The notes under the pieces: generated by a model
What the model saw: the letters and a program-made list of their open reading frames with translations, nothing else
What the model was told of the DNA's origin: nothing
The model's database searches: none
Source of the DNA: Channa striata
Lineage: Eukaryota; Chordata; Actinopteri; Anabantiformes; Channidae
Direction: 5' to 3'
Assembly (NCBI GenBank): GCA_033026295.1
Contig: CM065170.1
Coordinates: 35,362,496 to 35,426,495 of the forward strand
DNA: 64,000 nucleotides
Position numbers and translations under genes: made by a program
Part shown: in pieces, positions 10,804 through 22,977 of the stretch
Numbering within the stretch: the stretch's first letter is position 1
How the letters are laid out: each line of letters begins with the position of its first letter

Positions 10804-11349
10804 TTGAGAGCTGTGGCAGCAGCAGAAACAGCTGATATTGTAGGATACTGTGATGTTTCTCTGCTTGTTCCACATGCTGTGGAACAGAAATCGCCACATT
10901 TGTCCACAGCACGCTGGCTGAGATACAACACTGTGCCTAATATAACCGTTCTGAATCCTGCGACTCTCTTACCCACTCCTGATGACGGTGAGCCACATAA
11001 CTGTGTTGCTTCCCTCCAACAGGTCTGCACTCCTCGACCTGATCTCCGAGAAACACCACTTACTAATCCTGATCTTGTTCTGTTTGTAGATGGTTCTGCA
11101 ATCAAGGATCCACACATAGTTAACACGTCTGAACACAGTGTTGACCTCAGGTCTTTAACATACACATTGTCAGGCCAGGCAGCTGAACTCAGAGCCTTAA
11201 CTGAGGCGTGTAAACTGGCAGCAGATAAGACGGTGATAATATATTTTGATTCACGCTTTTCATTTGGAATGGTACATGATTTTGTGCCCTATGGCGGCAT
11301 CGGAATTTCCTACAATCCGACGGACAACCCATCCTTGCAGCACTTTTAG
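10804..11349 (+). pseudogene. ERV RNase H domain remnant
   Basis: An open frame contains LFVDGSA (first catalytic Asp), SGQAAELRALTEA (catalytic Glu helix) and YFDSRFSFG (Asp-Ser motif), the core of retroviral RNase H at the C-terminal end of the polymerase. It degrades the RNA strand during reverse transcription. The frame opens within the deleted RT and closes at a stop just after the domain, so the protein is broken on both sides. Confidence 0.78.
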
Positions 11350-11800
11350 ATGCAATCCTCTTCAAAGCTATTGCTGTCTGTAAGTTTGCTGCTCACACTA
11401 ACAACCCTGATTCTGTTTCTTTAGGTAATGGCAGAGCTGCTGCTGCTGCTGAGGCTGCAGCTCGCTCATCACTTCCTCAGGAACACACACTCTTCTCTGA
11501 TGATGCCACTGACTCTCCACCTGGTTCAATAACTGCTATGTAATGTTTTTCTACCCCCCAGGAGAGACAACCCTGCAGACCTTGTGGGGCTGTGTTCAGT
11601 GATTGTGTTTGGTGGAGCCCTGATAACAAACCTTCCCTTCCAAAAGATTTCTTCCCATAGTTTGCTAAGTTGACACATGGCCTCGACATGTGTGAAAAGT
11701 TGCGATGGGGTCAACACTTACAAATCACTGTTTCACAAAAGGTTTTACTTTCTATGCACAAGGTTTGGTCAGTCACATTTGAACACTTGATGATGGATTT

Positions 11801-12150
11801 CATTAAACACACTTCTTCAGAAGGGAAAAGATTTTGTTAACAATGGTTGATATGTGGAGTAAGTAGAAAATGAAGCTTGTCCACTGGGGCAGTGGAGATA
11901 GATGTGTGGGACAGGGAGATGGATGGGGTGTCTCACTCATGGTGGGTAGGCTGGGATTTGATCCCGCAGGGTTCTGCACCCTATTCATTGAGCTGCCCGG
12001 CCACATGGGGGACTCTGCTAATTGGCCTCTCCTGTCTTCCCATGTCCCAGTTGTGCGTTTCCCCCGCTGATTATCACCTACACTCCCTGCACTTATTTTC
12101 TAAATGAACAATTCAAAACTTAACTCACTGTCACTTTAGTTTGGTTTGCA
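11801..12150. other. Possible tRNA-like SINE scrap, otherwise empty
   Basis: Between the ERV and the next LINE. The GGGATTTGATCCC-like word near 11950 resembles a pol III B box read on the minus strand, as in tRNA-derived SINEs, but no matching A box or tail is clear. No coding sequence is seen. Confidence 0.25.
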
Positions 12151-15100
12151 TGAACACATCAAAGATGGCTGCGCGTGCACATCGCGAGGCCCGGTGTCTC
12201 CAGTTTCTGCATGTTTGCAGTATTTTTCCTGCTCATCTCGGGTCTGTTCGTTCAGAACAGTAGTGCATCTACAAAGTACACCCGACAGGAGCTTCTGGAT
12301 ATTGGTTTGTACATTTCCGACAGTTTTACCAACAGTCTTCGACTCAACCCTGAGATCGCCAGAACACCGGAGGCCGCGCATCTAACCCGGCCGGGGGCGG
12401 AAGTGCTCGAAGACGGTGTCGTGACCGTAAACAAAGACAGGGGAAACGCGGAGGGCTAAGAGCTAAGCTAAGGCTAACACCACACCGGCTATCTTTGCCC
12501 AGCATTTTCCTCGCTAATGTACGGTCGCTGGTGAACAAAATGGACGTGATTCGACTCAACATCAACCAAGGCAAGAGACTCTGGAACTGTAACATCACAA
12601 TGTTCACCGAAACTTGGTTAAATAGCGGTGTACCGGACAATGCTATCACGCTAGCTGACCACCACGTGTTCCGGGCAGACAGAACGGCAGATGACTCCAG
12701 TAAGACCAGAGGAAGAGGATTGTGCATTTATGTTAACAAAGCTTAGTGCACAAACTCTGTCACTCTTGGGAGACACTGCTCAGCTGACCTAGAGTTTCTC
12801 ATAGTTAAGTGTAGACCATTCTATCTTCACCATTATAACTGCCGTTTACGTCCCCATCGACGCTGATGCCAAGCTCGCTATGAAGGAACTTCATACGGCC
12901 ATCAGCAAACAACAGACTGCTCATCCGGAGGCTGCATTTATTGTTGCTGGAGATTTCAATCACTCCAAACCTAAAGGCAATGCTCCCCAAATTCCACCAA
13001 AACGTTTTTTGTCACACCAGAGGAAACAAGACGCTGGACCATGTATACACAAACATGGCTGAAGCCTACGCTGTGACGCCCCTCCCCCACTTGGGACAAT
13101 CAGATCACCTTTCTTTGTTCCTCACCCCCAAGTATTCAACCCTCATCAACGTGTGAAGCTATCAGTGAGGAACATCAAAGTGTGGCCAGCAGGGGCTGAA
13201 TTCACAATCCAGGACAGGTTTCAACACACAGACTGGAGTACGTTTGCTTCCCAGGCCACCAGTGGCTCTCACACGGACGTGAGGGAAATTATGATCAATG
13301 ACCATTTGTTCACACTTCTGGCAGAGGCCAGACCCCCACCAGTGGGAAGCCTACGGGAACTAGAAGGGACATTGAATCCCTGACACCTAAAACAGAACCT
13401 ACTGTATTCCTTGACACCTAAAACAGACCCTACTGTCTTCTTTGTTTTCCCTGACCTTTTGTTTAACCCTAGCTTCCCAGGTGGCTGTCCAGGCAGAGAC
13501 GAGAGACAGTCACACAGACGGACTACAAACAAAGCCACTCTACCCTCCCAGACACAAATGTCTCCTTCCTGAACCAGCTTAATGACTTTTATGTTCGCTT
13601 TGAAGGAGACAACAAAGAACCTGCCACCAGAATCAGTCCTTCAACCAACCTTTCACCCATCACACTAACCTCCACAGACGTCTACACCGCACTGAGCCAG
13701 GTCAACGTGCACAAGGCTGCTGGACCAGAAGGCATCCCTGGACGCGTTCTTAGAGCATGTGCTGAGCAGCTTACTGGGGTATTCACAGACATTTTTAACA
13801 TGTCCCTTGCCCAAGCAGCTGTGCCAACATGCTTCAAATCCACCGCCATTGTCCCAGTGCCGAAACACTCCAGCCCAACATGCCTGAACGACTACCGCCC
13901 TGTAGCACTCACGCCCATCATTATGAAGTGCTTTGAGCGGCTGGTCCTGGCAAACCTGAAGGACTGTCTCCCACCCACACTAGACCCACACCAGTTTGCC
14001 TACCGTGGAAATAGGAGCACAGAGGATGCAGTCTCCATTGCACTGCACTCTGTGCTAACACACCTGGACAATAAGAACACTTATGCACGAATGCTGTTTG
14101 TTGACTTCAGCTCAGCATTCAACACTGTAATACCCTCTAAGTTAATTACCAAACTTAGAGACCTGGACATTAACACATTGCTCTGCAACTGGATCATGGA
14201 CTTTCTGACCAAAAGACCTCGACATGTTAGGTCAGACCACATCTGTTCCACCACCATCACGCTCAACACTGGTGTACCACAGGGCTGTGTGCTGAGCCCT
14301 TTCCTCTACTCCCTCTTCACCCACGACTGCAAGCCCATGCATGGATCTAACACCATCATTAAGTTTGCAGATGATACAACAGTGATTGGTCTCATCAACA
14401 ACAACGATGAGACTGCCTACAGGGAGGAGGTCCAGCATCTGGTCACTTGGTGTTTGGATAATAATCTGCTCCTTAACACCAACAAGACCAAGGAGCTCAT
14501 TGTGGACTTCAGGAAGGAGAAGAGGCTCACAATATCCCATCCATGTTAACAGGATGGCCGTTGAGCCTGTTTCATCCTTCAAGTTCCTGGGGACCCACAT
14601 CTCGGAGAACCTGTCCTGGACCACCAACACCTCCAGCCTAATCAAGAAGGCTCACCAGCGCCTCTTCTTCTGGAGAACACTCAAGAAAAGCCATCTTCCC
14701 TCGGCTATCCTGGTGAACTTCTACCGCTGCCAATAAAGAGCATCCTAACCAACTGTGTCACAGTCTGGAATGGGAGCTGCTCTGCTGCAGGCAGTGAAAA
14801 CTGCCCAACGCATTACGGGGACTCCACTTCCAGCCATTGAGGACATAAAAAAGAAACACTGTCTGCGTCGAGCACGCAGGATTCTTCAGGACTCCTCTCA
14901 CCCCGCCCAGACTGTTTTCTCTCCTGCCTTCAGGCAGGCGCTTCAGGTTCCCCCGGACACGAACCACCAGACTGAGGAACAGCTTTTTTCCTAGAGCTGT
15001 CTCCTTACTGACCTCTGACCCACACTGACTTCACTGAGCTTTCTGCCACAATCATACACTCCGACATTCTCCCCATGACCATTGCACTATTTAATATTGC

Positions 15101-15454
15101 ACATAGTCATTGCACTAGCCAGTATATACTCACCTGTAAATACACGTCTGTAAAATGTCTGTAAATAGAAAACTGCATATTATATTCATATCTACTTGCA
15201 TATTCCTGATTACTATGGCAACCACTATATAGCCTTATCCATCTGTAAATTTCTGCTGTAGTTAACAACAACCTGTATAGCATGTTCATAGCATCTGTAA
15301 ATATGATCCATAATTTCTTGTGTACATATTTTCTAGAGCTAATTTATAACCTATATCCTGCACTTGCTTGGTGGTGTAGAGGTTAGACATAAAATGCATT
15401 TCGTTGCCTTGTACTTGTACATGTGTAATGACAATAAAGTTGAATCTAATCTAA
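12150..15454 (+). mobile_element. CR1/Rex1-like LINE, near full length but decayed
   Basis: Starts with an ATG-bearing leader near 12164 and a KYTRQELLDIG motif, then endonuclease pieces (FLANVRSLVNKMD, FTETWLNSGV, GRGLCIYVNK, VAGDFNHSK), a linker, RT (13707-14549) and a 3' end with ATGTGTAATGACAATAAAG. The 3' tail is the type shared by many fish CR1/Rex1 group elements. There is an approximately 250-base foreign segment in the endonuclease-RT linker (about 13278-13530). The endonuclease is split over three frames, so it is inactive. Confidence 0.83.
13707..14549 (+). pseudogene. Reverse transcriptase of the CR1/Rex1-like LINE
   Basis: A 280-residue open frame begins at AAGPEGIPGRVL and shows NDYRPVALT, QFAYRGNRSTEDA, FVDFSSAFNTV (motif A), TGVPQGCVLSPFLYSLF (motif B) and KFADDTTVIGL (motif C with the catalytic Asp pair). 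The frame is intact through the palm and then shifts; the C-terminal part continues in other frames to about 15000. Confidence 0.85.
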
Positions 15455-18040
15455 GGTTAAGGTTAAGGTATCTTTATTGATCCCACAACGGGAAAATTAA
15501 CATGTTACACAGCTCCCAGATGTACAAAGCGCAAGTAATGTGCAAAAGATTAAATCAAAGTCAATTTACAAATGTACAATATTAAAGTACTACAGAATAT
15601 GTACAATATTTCAAGTTCAAGTAAGTCAGACTGTGGAGTTATAGAGTCTAATCGCGGTGGGAATGAAAGACCTGCGGTAGGGCTCTGTCCTACACTGATG
15701 GTGGATCAGTCGGCCACTGAAGGAGCTGCACAGAGCCTCCACTGTCTGGTGCAGCGGGTGAGAGGTGTTGTCCATGATAGATGTCAGCTTGGCCAACATC
15801 CTCCTCTCACCCACCTCCTCTACAGAGTCCAGTGGGCAGCCCAGGACATTGCTGGCTCTCCTGACCAGCTTGTTCAGTCTCTTCCTGTCCTGGTTGGTGC
15901 TGCCTAAACCCCACCAGACCACAGCGTAGTGCAGAGCTGAGGCCACCACAGAGTCATAGAATGTCTTAACATGGGCCTGCACATGCCGAAGGACCTCATT
16001 CTCCTCAGAAGATGGAGGTGACTAGGTGGAAGGTGGAAGCTATCCACCCTTTCAATGTCCGAGCCGTGGATGTTCACCGGTGTGAATGGTAGTGTCTTTC
16101 TCTGGAAGTCAATCACCATTTCCTTCGTCTTACTGGTGTTTAAGCACAGGTGGTTGCTTTCACACCAGTCTACAAAGTCCGTATTGTGTGACCTGTACAC
16201 CAGCTCATTCCCATCTGACGTGGAACTAACTATGGCTGAGTCATCAGAGAATTTCTGGAGTGTTGTAGGTGAAGTCCGAGGTGTACAGAGTGAAGAGGAA
16301 TGGTGAGAGTACCGTACCCTGAGGAGCCCCCGTGCTGCAGACCAGCACAGACACACAGTTCCGCAGAACCCGTCTGAGCCTCAGGTTGAACATGTATGTG
16401 ACCACCTCACAGAGCTGCTCAGCACAGTTACTCAACAGTGTGGCGCAGAGCTCATCCAGTGGTGTGAAGACTGGGGGTGGAGTGAGGTGGAGGAGATCAG
16501 GGGATGGTGGTCACAGCTGCCAGACTGTAGATATGTGAGAAGGGGGCTGGGGGGCTTGCTGACGGAGTGGAGCTGGAGTCAGATCTGTTGAAAAACAGGT
16601 TTAACTTGTTGGCCCAGACTTGATCTTCATCAGCTGACCCCCTGACTGTCCCCTGTCCGTGGCCTGAGATGGTCTTTTGGCCCCCTCCACATATCTCGTG
16701 CGTTGTCCGTCCCTAACCTGTCTGATCTTGTACTTCAGTTCAAGGTGACTCTTTTCTGCTCCTCCGTGTCCCCTGTATTAAAAGTCCTCCTCTTCTTAAT
16801 TAGTAGGGCTTTAAGTTCAGGGGTCACCCAGGGTTTTCTGTTGGCACAGTGTTCTCTACACAGAAGTTGATGTAGTCTGTGATACAGTGGGTCAGGCTGT
16901 TGATGTCGTCTGCGTGAGAGCTGCAGAGTGTGTCCCAGTCTGTGGTCCCGAAACAGTCTCGCATATGCCTCATCAGTCCAGAGTTTCACAGTCTTCCTCT
17001 GTGCAGACTGTCTTCTCACCCTGTACCCCTGATGTACCAGATTGTGATCAGAGCGGCCAAGTGGGGGGAGGGGGCTGGAGGTGTATGCGTCCTTTATATT
17101 AGCATACAATAAGTCCAGCAACTTGTTGTCCCTGGTGCGGCACTTCACGTACTGGGTGAATGTTGGGAGAGTGGAAGAGAGTGAGGCGTGATTAAAGTCC
17201 CCGCTGATGAGGAGCAGAGCCTGCGGGACGAGTTTCTGCGCCGTGCAGCAGCTTACACGCAGCGGCTGCGTCGGGCGAGGGAGGGACGTACACGTTGAAC
17301 ACAATAACATGTGAAAACTCCCTCGGGATGTAATAAGGCCGAACGCCGACAGCGACAAACTCAATGTACTTGGTGCAGAGTTGTTCTTTAACACAGTGTG
17401 TTAAGTGTGTGTTAATAAACACAGCCAGTCCTCTGCCTTTTCTCTTGCCGCTCTCCTTCAGTCCTCTGTCTGCCCGAACCAGTTTAAATCTATCCAGTGT
17501 GTCTTCATAAAACACACGAGGCTGCACTCCTTGTGTTCCTGCTGCAGCCGGGTCAGCGCAGTGAACTCATCCAGTTTGTGTGAGAGGGAACAAACGCTTC
17601 CCACGATGAGGGAGGGCAGCCATGGTCTAAATCTCCTCCTCCTCTCCTGGAGCCTTTGTCCCACTCTACGGCCTCTCCTTCTCCTCCGTAAGTCGGTGGA
17701 ATCTCCGGCTTGTCGGTGTAGAGAGGTGCAGGGCTGCATAGCGCTAAAAGCTGCTCTTGCGGGTAAACAATGGAGCCATGTGTGAAGCTGAGGGGATCTC
17801 CAGACACGCTCCCAAAAAGTTCAAAAAACAAAAGAATACAAAACACAAAAGTAATAAAAGTGGTCTTCCTGAGTGCGCCTTTGCAGCAGGACTTCACCAC
17901 TTTAAAGAAAACCTTCAGGACAGGCCAATAAACAATAGAAAATAAAAGAAAAAGAAAAACAGAGGAAGGAGCTACTGTAACAGGCAGCTGGTTGTGCTGT
18001 GCCATCTTCATTACCTGACTGATTTCCTCATAATTCTGTT
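15455..18040 (-). mobile_element. Second CR1/Rex1-like LINE, minus strand
   Basis: It lies tail-to-tail with the previous element: 15455 begins AAGGTTAAGG and TATCTTTATTGATCCC, the reverse of a LINE 3' end. Minus-strand frames give the RT C-terminus (HYAVVWWGLGS, 15626-15982), RT core (GAPQGTVLSPFLF, FSDDSAIV, 15904-16435), linker and endonuclease (SGDFNHASLS, 16735-17394; GRGLAVFINTHL, 17192-17527), and an N-terminus with a hydrophobic stretch (17553-18065). All parts are present but frame-shifted against each other. Confidence 0.82.
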
Positions 18041-19078
18041 TTGTCTGACGATTTTCTAATAACATTTGAATTTGATCTAATGGATTATACAGCAGTCAGA
18101 CCAACAATTACAACAGAATTGGAATCCTCAGTAAGGCTTCAGTCCCTTTTAGACTGCTTTGTGTCCATAGATCTTGCTGAGTTAACTTCAACTATTATGT
18201 CATCAAAACCAACAACATGTCTGCTAGCTTCTCTCCATTGGCTTCCCATTAAATGTAGAACAGAATTTAACACTCTTCTTCTTTCCTATAAAGCTTTAAA
18301 CGGTCAAGCTCCATCATTTCTAAAAGATCTCCTAGTACCATATCATCCTACTAGACCACTTCGGTCCCAAAATGCAGGCCTACTTATGGTTCCCAGAATT
18401 TCCAAAAATAGAATGGGAGGCAGAGCCTTTAGCTATCAAGCTCCTCTCCTGTGGAACCAGCTCCCAGTCCAGATTCGGGAAGCAGACACCCTCTCTACTT
18501 TTAAGACTAGGCTCAAAACCTTCCTCTTTGATAAAGCTTATAGTTGGTTATAGTCATGCTGCTATAGGCTTAGACTGCTGGGGGACTCTGCACTGAGAAA
18601 CTTTCCTCTTCTCTTCATTCTCTCCTCTCACCCCACATCTATAATGTCACCACTGTATGACATTAATTCTGTATCTTCTTTGTCCCATAGTCATCTTTCT
18701 CCCTCTCTGTCTCCCTCTCTCTGTCCCTGTCTTCAGGTGTCCCTGGATTTGGCGCTGTGTGTCCTCCAGTGCGCAGCTACTGGTCCTACTAACCTGCTCA
18801 ATGTTTCGTTGTTGCTTTGTTGCTCTCTTCTTTTCTCTCTCCGCTTTCCACTCAGCCCAACGGGTCAAGGCAGATGTCCGTCCACCCTGAGCCTGGTTCT
18901 GCTGGAGGTTTCTTCCGTTAAAGGGTGTTTTTCCTCTCCACTGTTGCCTATAGCTGCTGAAGGGAGATTTGTTGGGTTTCCTTAAATGTTTGTATAGTCT
19001 TGACTTCATTATATAAAGTGCCCTGAGATGACATTGTTGTAAATTGGCAACATATAAATAAAGTTTAATTGAATTAAA
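18041..19078 (+). mobile_element. L2 LINE 3' end with internal deletion
   Basis: An open frame joins an endonuclease end (SDDFLITFEFDLMDY) to the RT start (TTELESS, SLLDCFVSIDLAEL) and then directly to the C-terminal block (LHWLPIKCRTEFNTLLL ... KTFLFDKAYSWL), so most of the RT is deleted. The 3' UTR carries CTGGAGGTTTCTTC and AATAAAGTTTAATTGAATTAAATT, the fish L2 end. The minus-strand copy at 25437-26285 matches the 3' part. Confidence 0.85.
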
Positions 19079-19082
19079 TTAA

Positions 19083-19258
19083 TTTGCTAGACCCTATTCC
19101 AGTTAGACTGCTCAAGGGCGCTCAACTCTTAGACACATTCCTTTTAGATATGTTTAAAAACAGGATATGTACCAAAGGCCTATAAGGTAGCTGTACTCAA
19201 ACCTCTACTTAAAAAAACTAGTCTGGATCCAGGTGTCTTAGCCAATTACAGTACAGTT
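19083..19258 (+). mobile_element. Short L2 RT-start fragment
   Basis: About 175 bases encode PIPVRLLKGAQLLD and the start of the RT as in the copies at 2607 and 24590. It follows directly on another L2 3' end and is cut by the next LINE. Confidence 0.75.
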
Positions 19259-19261
19259 AAG

Positions 19262-20890
19262 AACACTTAACAGTACTATGAATAAGTCTTCCTGTCAGGT
19301 GCAAACACAAAATCTACAGAAAGTAAAGTTAAGGTTCAAAGGTGCGACACAATATGAAATATGTACAGACAGAGTATTACACAATAAAATTAAAAATAAA
19401 AGAAGTGAATGTGAGGTTGTAGTAAAACTTGGAAAGTTGCCCAGGAAGCGAAAAGACTCCACAGAGGTCAGGGTGTCACAGAGGATGACGGGGGGACTGG
19501 TTCCTTTCTGAAATCCACTTTCATCTCAACTGTCTTGGAAGCATTGAGCTTCCATTTGTTTGTGCTGCAACATGACTCCAAACGGTCCATCTCACTCCTG
19601 TAGGCCGACTCATCTCCATCAGAGATGATGCCAATGAGGGTGGTGTCATCTGCAAACTTCAAGAGTTTAACAGCCTGATGTCCAGATGTGCAGCTGTTGG
19701 TGTCCAGGCAGAATAACAGAGGAGAGAAGACGCAGCCTTGGGGGGATCCAGTGCTGATGGTCTGTGAGTCGAAGACGTGCTTCCCCGGCCTCACAAACTG
19801 CCTCTGTCCGTCAGGAAGTCCGTAATCCACCTGAACATAAAGTCAGGCACGTTTGAGTGGACGTGATAGTGGAGGAGGGGGGCTGCCGTTGATCAGTGGC
19901 TGGTGGGGAGTCTCAAGTCTGTCTACTTGGCCAGACGCCGGTGGTTCACAGAGTGGGGGGATCTAGGCCTTTTAGTGGTGATTGCCTGAAACCCTTTCCA
20001 GACAGAGGCGGAGTCGTTGGCTGAAATTGCTGTTCCATTCTCTCGCTATGCACAGATTTAGCTCTGCTCAGCTCTTTGCTAACTCTGTACTTAGCCTCTC
20101 TGTATTTGTCTTTGTCCCCACTTCTGAATGCAGCTGCTTTCTCTGACCTCAGCTGTCTGAGTTTGGCTGTGAACCAGGGTTTGTTGTTGTTATAAGTCAC
20201 CCTGGTGCGTGATGGAATGACGCTGTCCTCACAGAAGGTGATGTAGGATGTCACAGAGTCTGTGTACTCATCCAGACTGATAGTGGCAGATCTAAAAACA
20301 TCCCAGTTTGTGAAATCCAACCACTCCACACTAAAGTTCGTCCATGTCCTCACCGGTCCACTTGTTTGATGAACCATGACGTAATCAGACCAGTCTGAGG
20401 AAGAGTAAGGCGTGATAAGCGCCGCTGATGGTGGAGTAGCAGTGATCAAGCAGTTGTCCTTCTCTTGATGGGCACTTGAACTGTTTGTATTTGGGGAATT
20501 GGTGGGAGAGACTGCCTTTGTTAAAGTCCCCAAGAACAATAACCAAGGCGTCCAGGTTTGTCCGTTCCACGCACAGTATCTCGTGAGCCAGTGCGCGTTG
20601 GGCCTCGAGCATGTTGTCTTGCGGCAAGATGTAAACAGATGAGAATAAATGATGGCAACTCATGTGGCGAGTAAAAAGGCTTACAGGTAATGATGAAGGC
20701 CTCCAGGTCCGGGGAACAGCGCTGAGACAAAACTGAGACATTGTTGCACCAGCTGCTGTTGGCATAAATACAGATATCGCCTCCCTTTGTTTTGCTATAA
20801 AGCTCTGTGTGACTGTCCGCTCTTTAAAGTTCAAATTAACCCAACTGTAGGATGTTATGGCCAAAAAACTTGCAAAGCAAGTTAGAAACA
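19262..20890 (-). mobile_element. CR1/Rex1-type LINE fragment, minus strand
   Basis: Minus-strand frames include an RT core (TGSPQGCVFSPLLFCLDT and KFADDTTLIGI, 19468-19830), the endonuclease-RT linker (NNNKPWFTAKLRQLRSEK, 19946-20539) and the endonuclease end (VIVLGDFNKGSLSHQFPKY, 20385-20891). It is 5' truncated before the endonuclease start and differs clearly in sequence from the two neighbouring LINEs, so it is a third subfamily. Confidence 0.8.
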
Positions 20891-21638
20891 AGAGTCAACT
20901 GAAAATGACCACTGAGCAATTTAATGAACAATTCAGTAAAACACAAGAAAACCAGAAACAGAGAGAAAAAAACAGAACGGAGCAGTGTCACCCGGGTGGA
21001 TCAGACTGTTTCTGATACCCTCTGTCAGGATGTGTGTGTGTTTTATCTGCTCCACTATGCAAATCATATACACTGATCAGGAGTCCTTGATTAGCAAGTC
21101 TCTGTTACTGTCTGCTAATGTGTCAACAAAGATTCAAAGGAACAATAGGGTCTGTTAAGGTGTCAAGTTCCCATGGGCTTTCTACTGAGTGGCGGGGACT
21201 CGTTGTCTGGCCTCTGCCAGAAGTGTGAACAGATGGTCAGATGGTCATTGATCAAAAACTTCCCTCATATAGCGCAGAGTCCGGTACAAGATCACACAGC
21301 CATGATTCTTGAACGCTTTCCTCTCCTGCGGGCCCTTGCTTGAGAGGGCCTCACTTTGACACTATTGACCAAAAGCTAAAAAGTGCTACCCAGTCCAAGT
21401 GGTGCCACCCTGCGTGGCTGCCTGGTGCAGTAGCTCCCATTTACATGGTAACCTTTTTACCTTTTTTTTATAGACATTTTGTGTCAAAATTGTTGAATAC
21501 GAGAGTGTCAATGTGAGAGCTGCACCATGGACATGAAACTTGTCGAGAAGTGACGCAACAAGACAGAGACAGAAACAGAGAGAGAGAGAGAGAGAGCGAA
21601 GGGGAGGGATGGACAGGCAGAGATAAACTCGGCAAAAC
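20891..21638. other. Mixed repeat sequence upstream of the TAAR exon
   Basis: No gene is seen. Bases 21129-21270 read on the minus strand are similar to 13276-13440, so this is a dispersed repeat of unknown class. A (GA)n tract lies at 21576-21598. I looked here for a TAAR first exon (TM1 followed by a donor) and did not find one. Confidence 0.45.
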
Positions 21639-21793
21639 TTGCATTTCATTACTTTTATAACTCTGATTCAGACGAAAACGTTACTTAGACGCCTATTTTC
21701 TGCTTTGCTGACAACGTCTTTGAATGTTAAATATCCAGATGTGCCACATGTAAGACGTATCACTTTACATTACTTGTCTTTGTCTCCCTGCAG

Positions 21794-22613
21794 GCAGCTG
21801 CACACACCCACCAACCTCCTCCTCCTCTCTCTGGCTGTGTCAGACTTACTCTTTGGACTTGTGACACCATTAGAAGCTCACAGACAAATAGGTTGTTGGT
21901 TACTTGGCGATGTCATGTGTACGCTACATATTTTTTTGGGCTCAGTCTCTGTTTGTGCCTCAGAGGGAGAAATGATTTTCATATCGTTTGACCGGTATTT
22001 GGCTGTTTGTGACCCTCTGCGTTACCCCACCAGAGTCACAGTGAAAAAAGTTCAAATGTGTGTTTGCATGTGGTGGATCTTTTCTGTTGTCTACTATGTT
22101 GCCTCTTATAAGGTTATTCTGATTCAGCCAGGTAGGTATAACTCATGCTATGGAAAGTGTGTGTTTTACACTGACTACATTTCAGGAACTGTTGACACAG
22201 TCTTGTCAGTTATTGGTCCAATTACTGTGATCATAATTCTGTACATGAGAGTGTTTGTTGTGGCTGTGTCTCAGGCTCGGGCCATGCGCTCTCACGTTGC
22301 AGCCGTCACACTCCAGCATTCAGGGAATGTAACGACTAAGAAATCTGAGCTGAAAGCAGCCAGGACTCTGGGTGTTGTTATTGGTGTGTACTTAATATGT
22401 TTTTTCCCATATTACTATGTTGTAAGTTCTTTTCTTCTTAATTGCCCTGTTGATGTGTTTGTTGAAGCCCTTGCAATCTTTATGATGTGTATCAATCCCT
22501 GTCTGAACCCTGTGATTTATGCCTTGTTCTACCCCTGGTTTAGAAAAGCTATCAGACTCATTTTCTCTCTTCAGATCCTGCAGCCTGGATCCCGTGAGAT
22601 TAACATGCTGTAA
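21794..22613 (+). CDS. Trace amine-associated receptor-like GPCR, exon 2 (TM2-TM7)
   Basis: After a ccctgcag acceptor the frame runs QLHTPTNLLLLSLAVSDLL (TM2, Asp2.50), a TM3 ending FISFDRYLAVCDPLRYP, TM4-TM6 (KAARTLGVVIGVYLICFFPYYY) and NPCLNPVIYALFYPWF, which matches the TAAR TM7 signature except Pro for Ser. Seven residues after Cys3.25 the expected Asp3.32 is Gly (21939-21941), while Asp5.42 is present (22194-22196), the pattern of the teleost TAAR clade using a non-classical amine site. It would be an olfactory receptor at the plasma membrane. The frame is intact to a stop at 22611, but the N-terminus and TM1 exon are not found; upstream is LINE sequence, so the gene may be incomplete. 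Confidence 0.88.
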
Positions 22614-22977
22614 ACAGACACTGTGCAGTGACTGAAATGTGATCTGTAGGAATAAGAATTGCACACGGCCACTTATAAAGCACTTTGATCCAAAGCACTT
22701 TACAATGTCACTTTTCATTTGCACACCAGGAGAGACTGGGAATCAAACCACCAATCCAGTGGTCCATGGACAGCAGTAGGTCACGTTAATGTCAGTGTCT
22801 TCTGACTTGTATCTCTCAAACCTATTCCACTTATTGTCAAAATCAAGAAAAGAACCACCTTCACAAAACATGAATGAAGAAACCAGATGCACACAGTTGA
22901 CAGTCGGCATTCTTTTCCATTTGTAGATTATCTGTTCATGGCATTTGTCAAGCAATGAAATCCTTTTAGCTGTCCCC
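22614..22977. other. TAAR 3' flank, no gene
   Basis: About 360 bases. The stretch 22670-22760 has a GCACTTTACAATG word and GGGAATCAAACC, reminiscent of tRNA-derived SINE flanks, but no full SINE can be delimited. I see no exon. Confidence 0.35.

Larger units (their letters stand above)
10270..11800 (+). mobile_element. Endogenous retrovirus fragment, internally deleted
   Basis: A primer binding site (10299-10316) is followed by pieces of pol in the right order: the start of RT (QYPL-type motif near 10525-10560), the end of RT (LGLPDPTQPF near 10715), RNase H (10804-11349), and the N-terminal zinc-binding part of integrase (about 11377-11790). Gag, protease, most of RT, the integrase core and env are missing, and I cannot identify LTRs. 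The pol type resembles gamma/epsilon-like fish retroviruses. Multiple stops and deletions make it non-functional. Confidence 0.8.
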
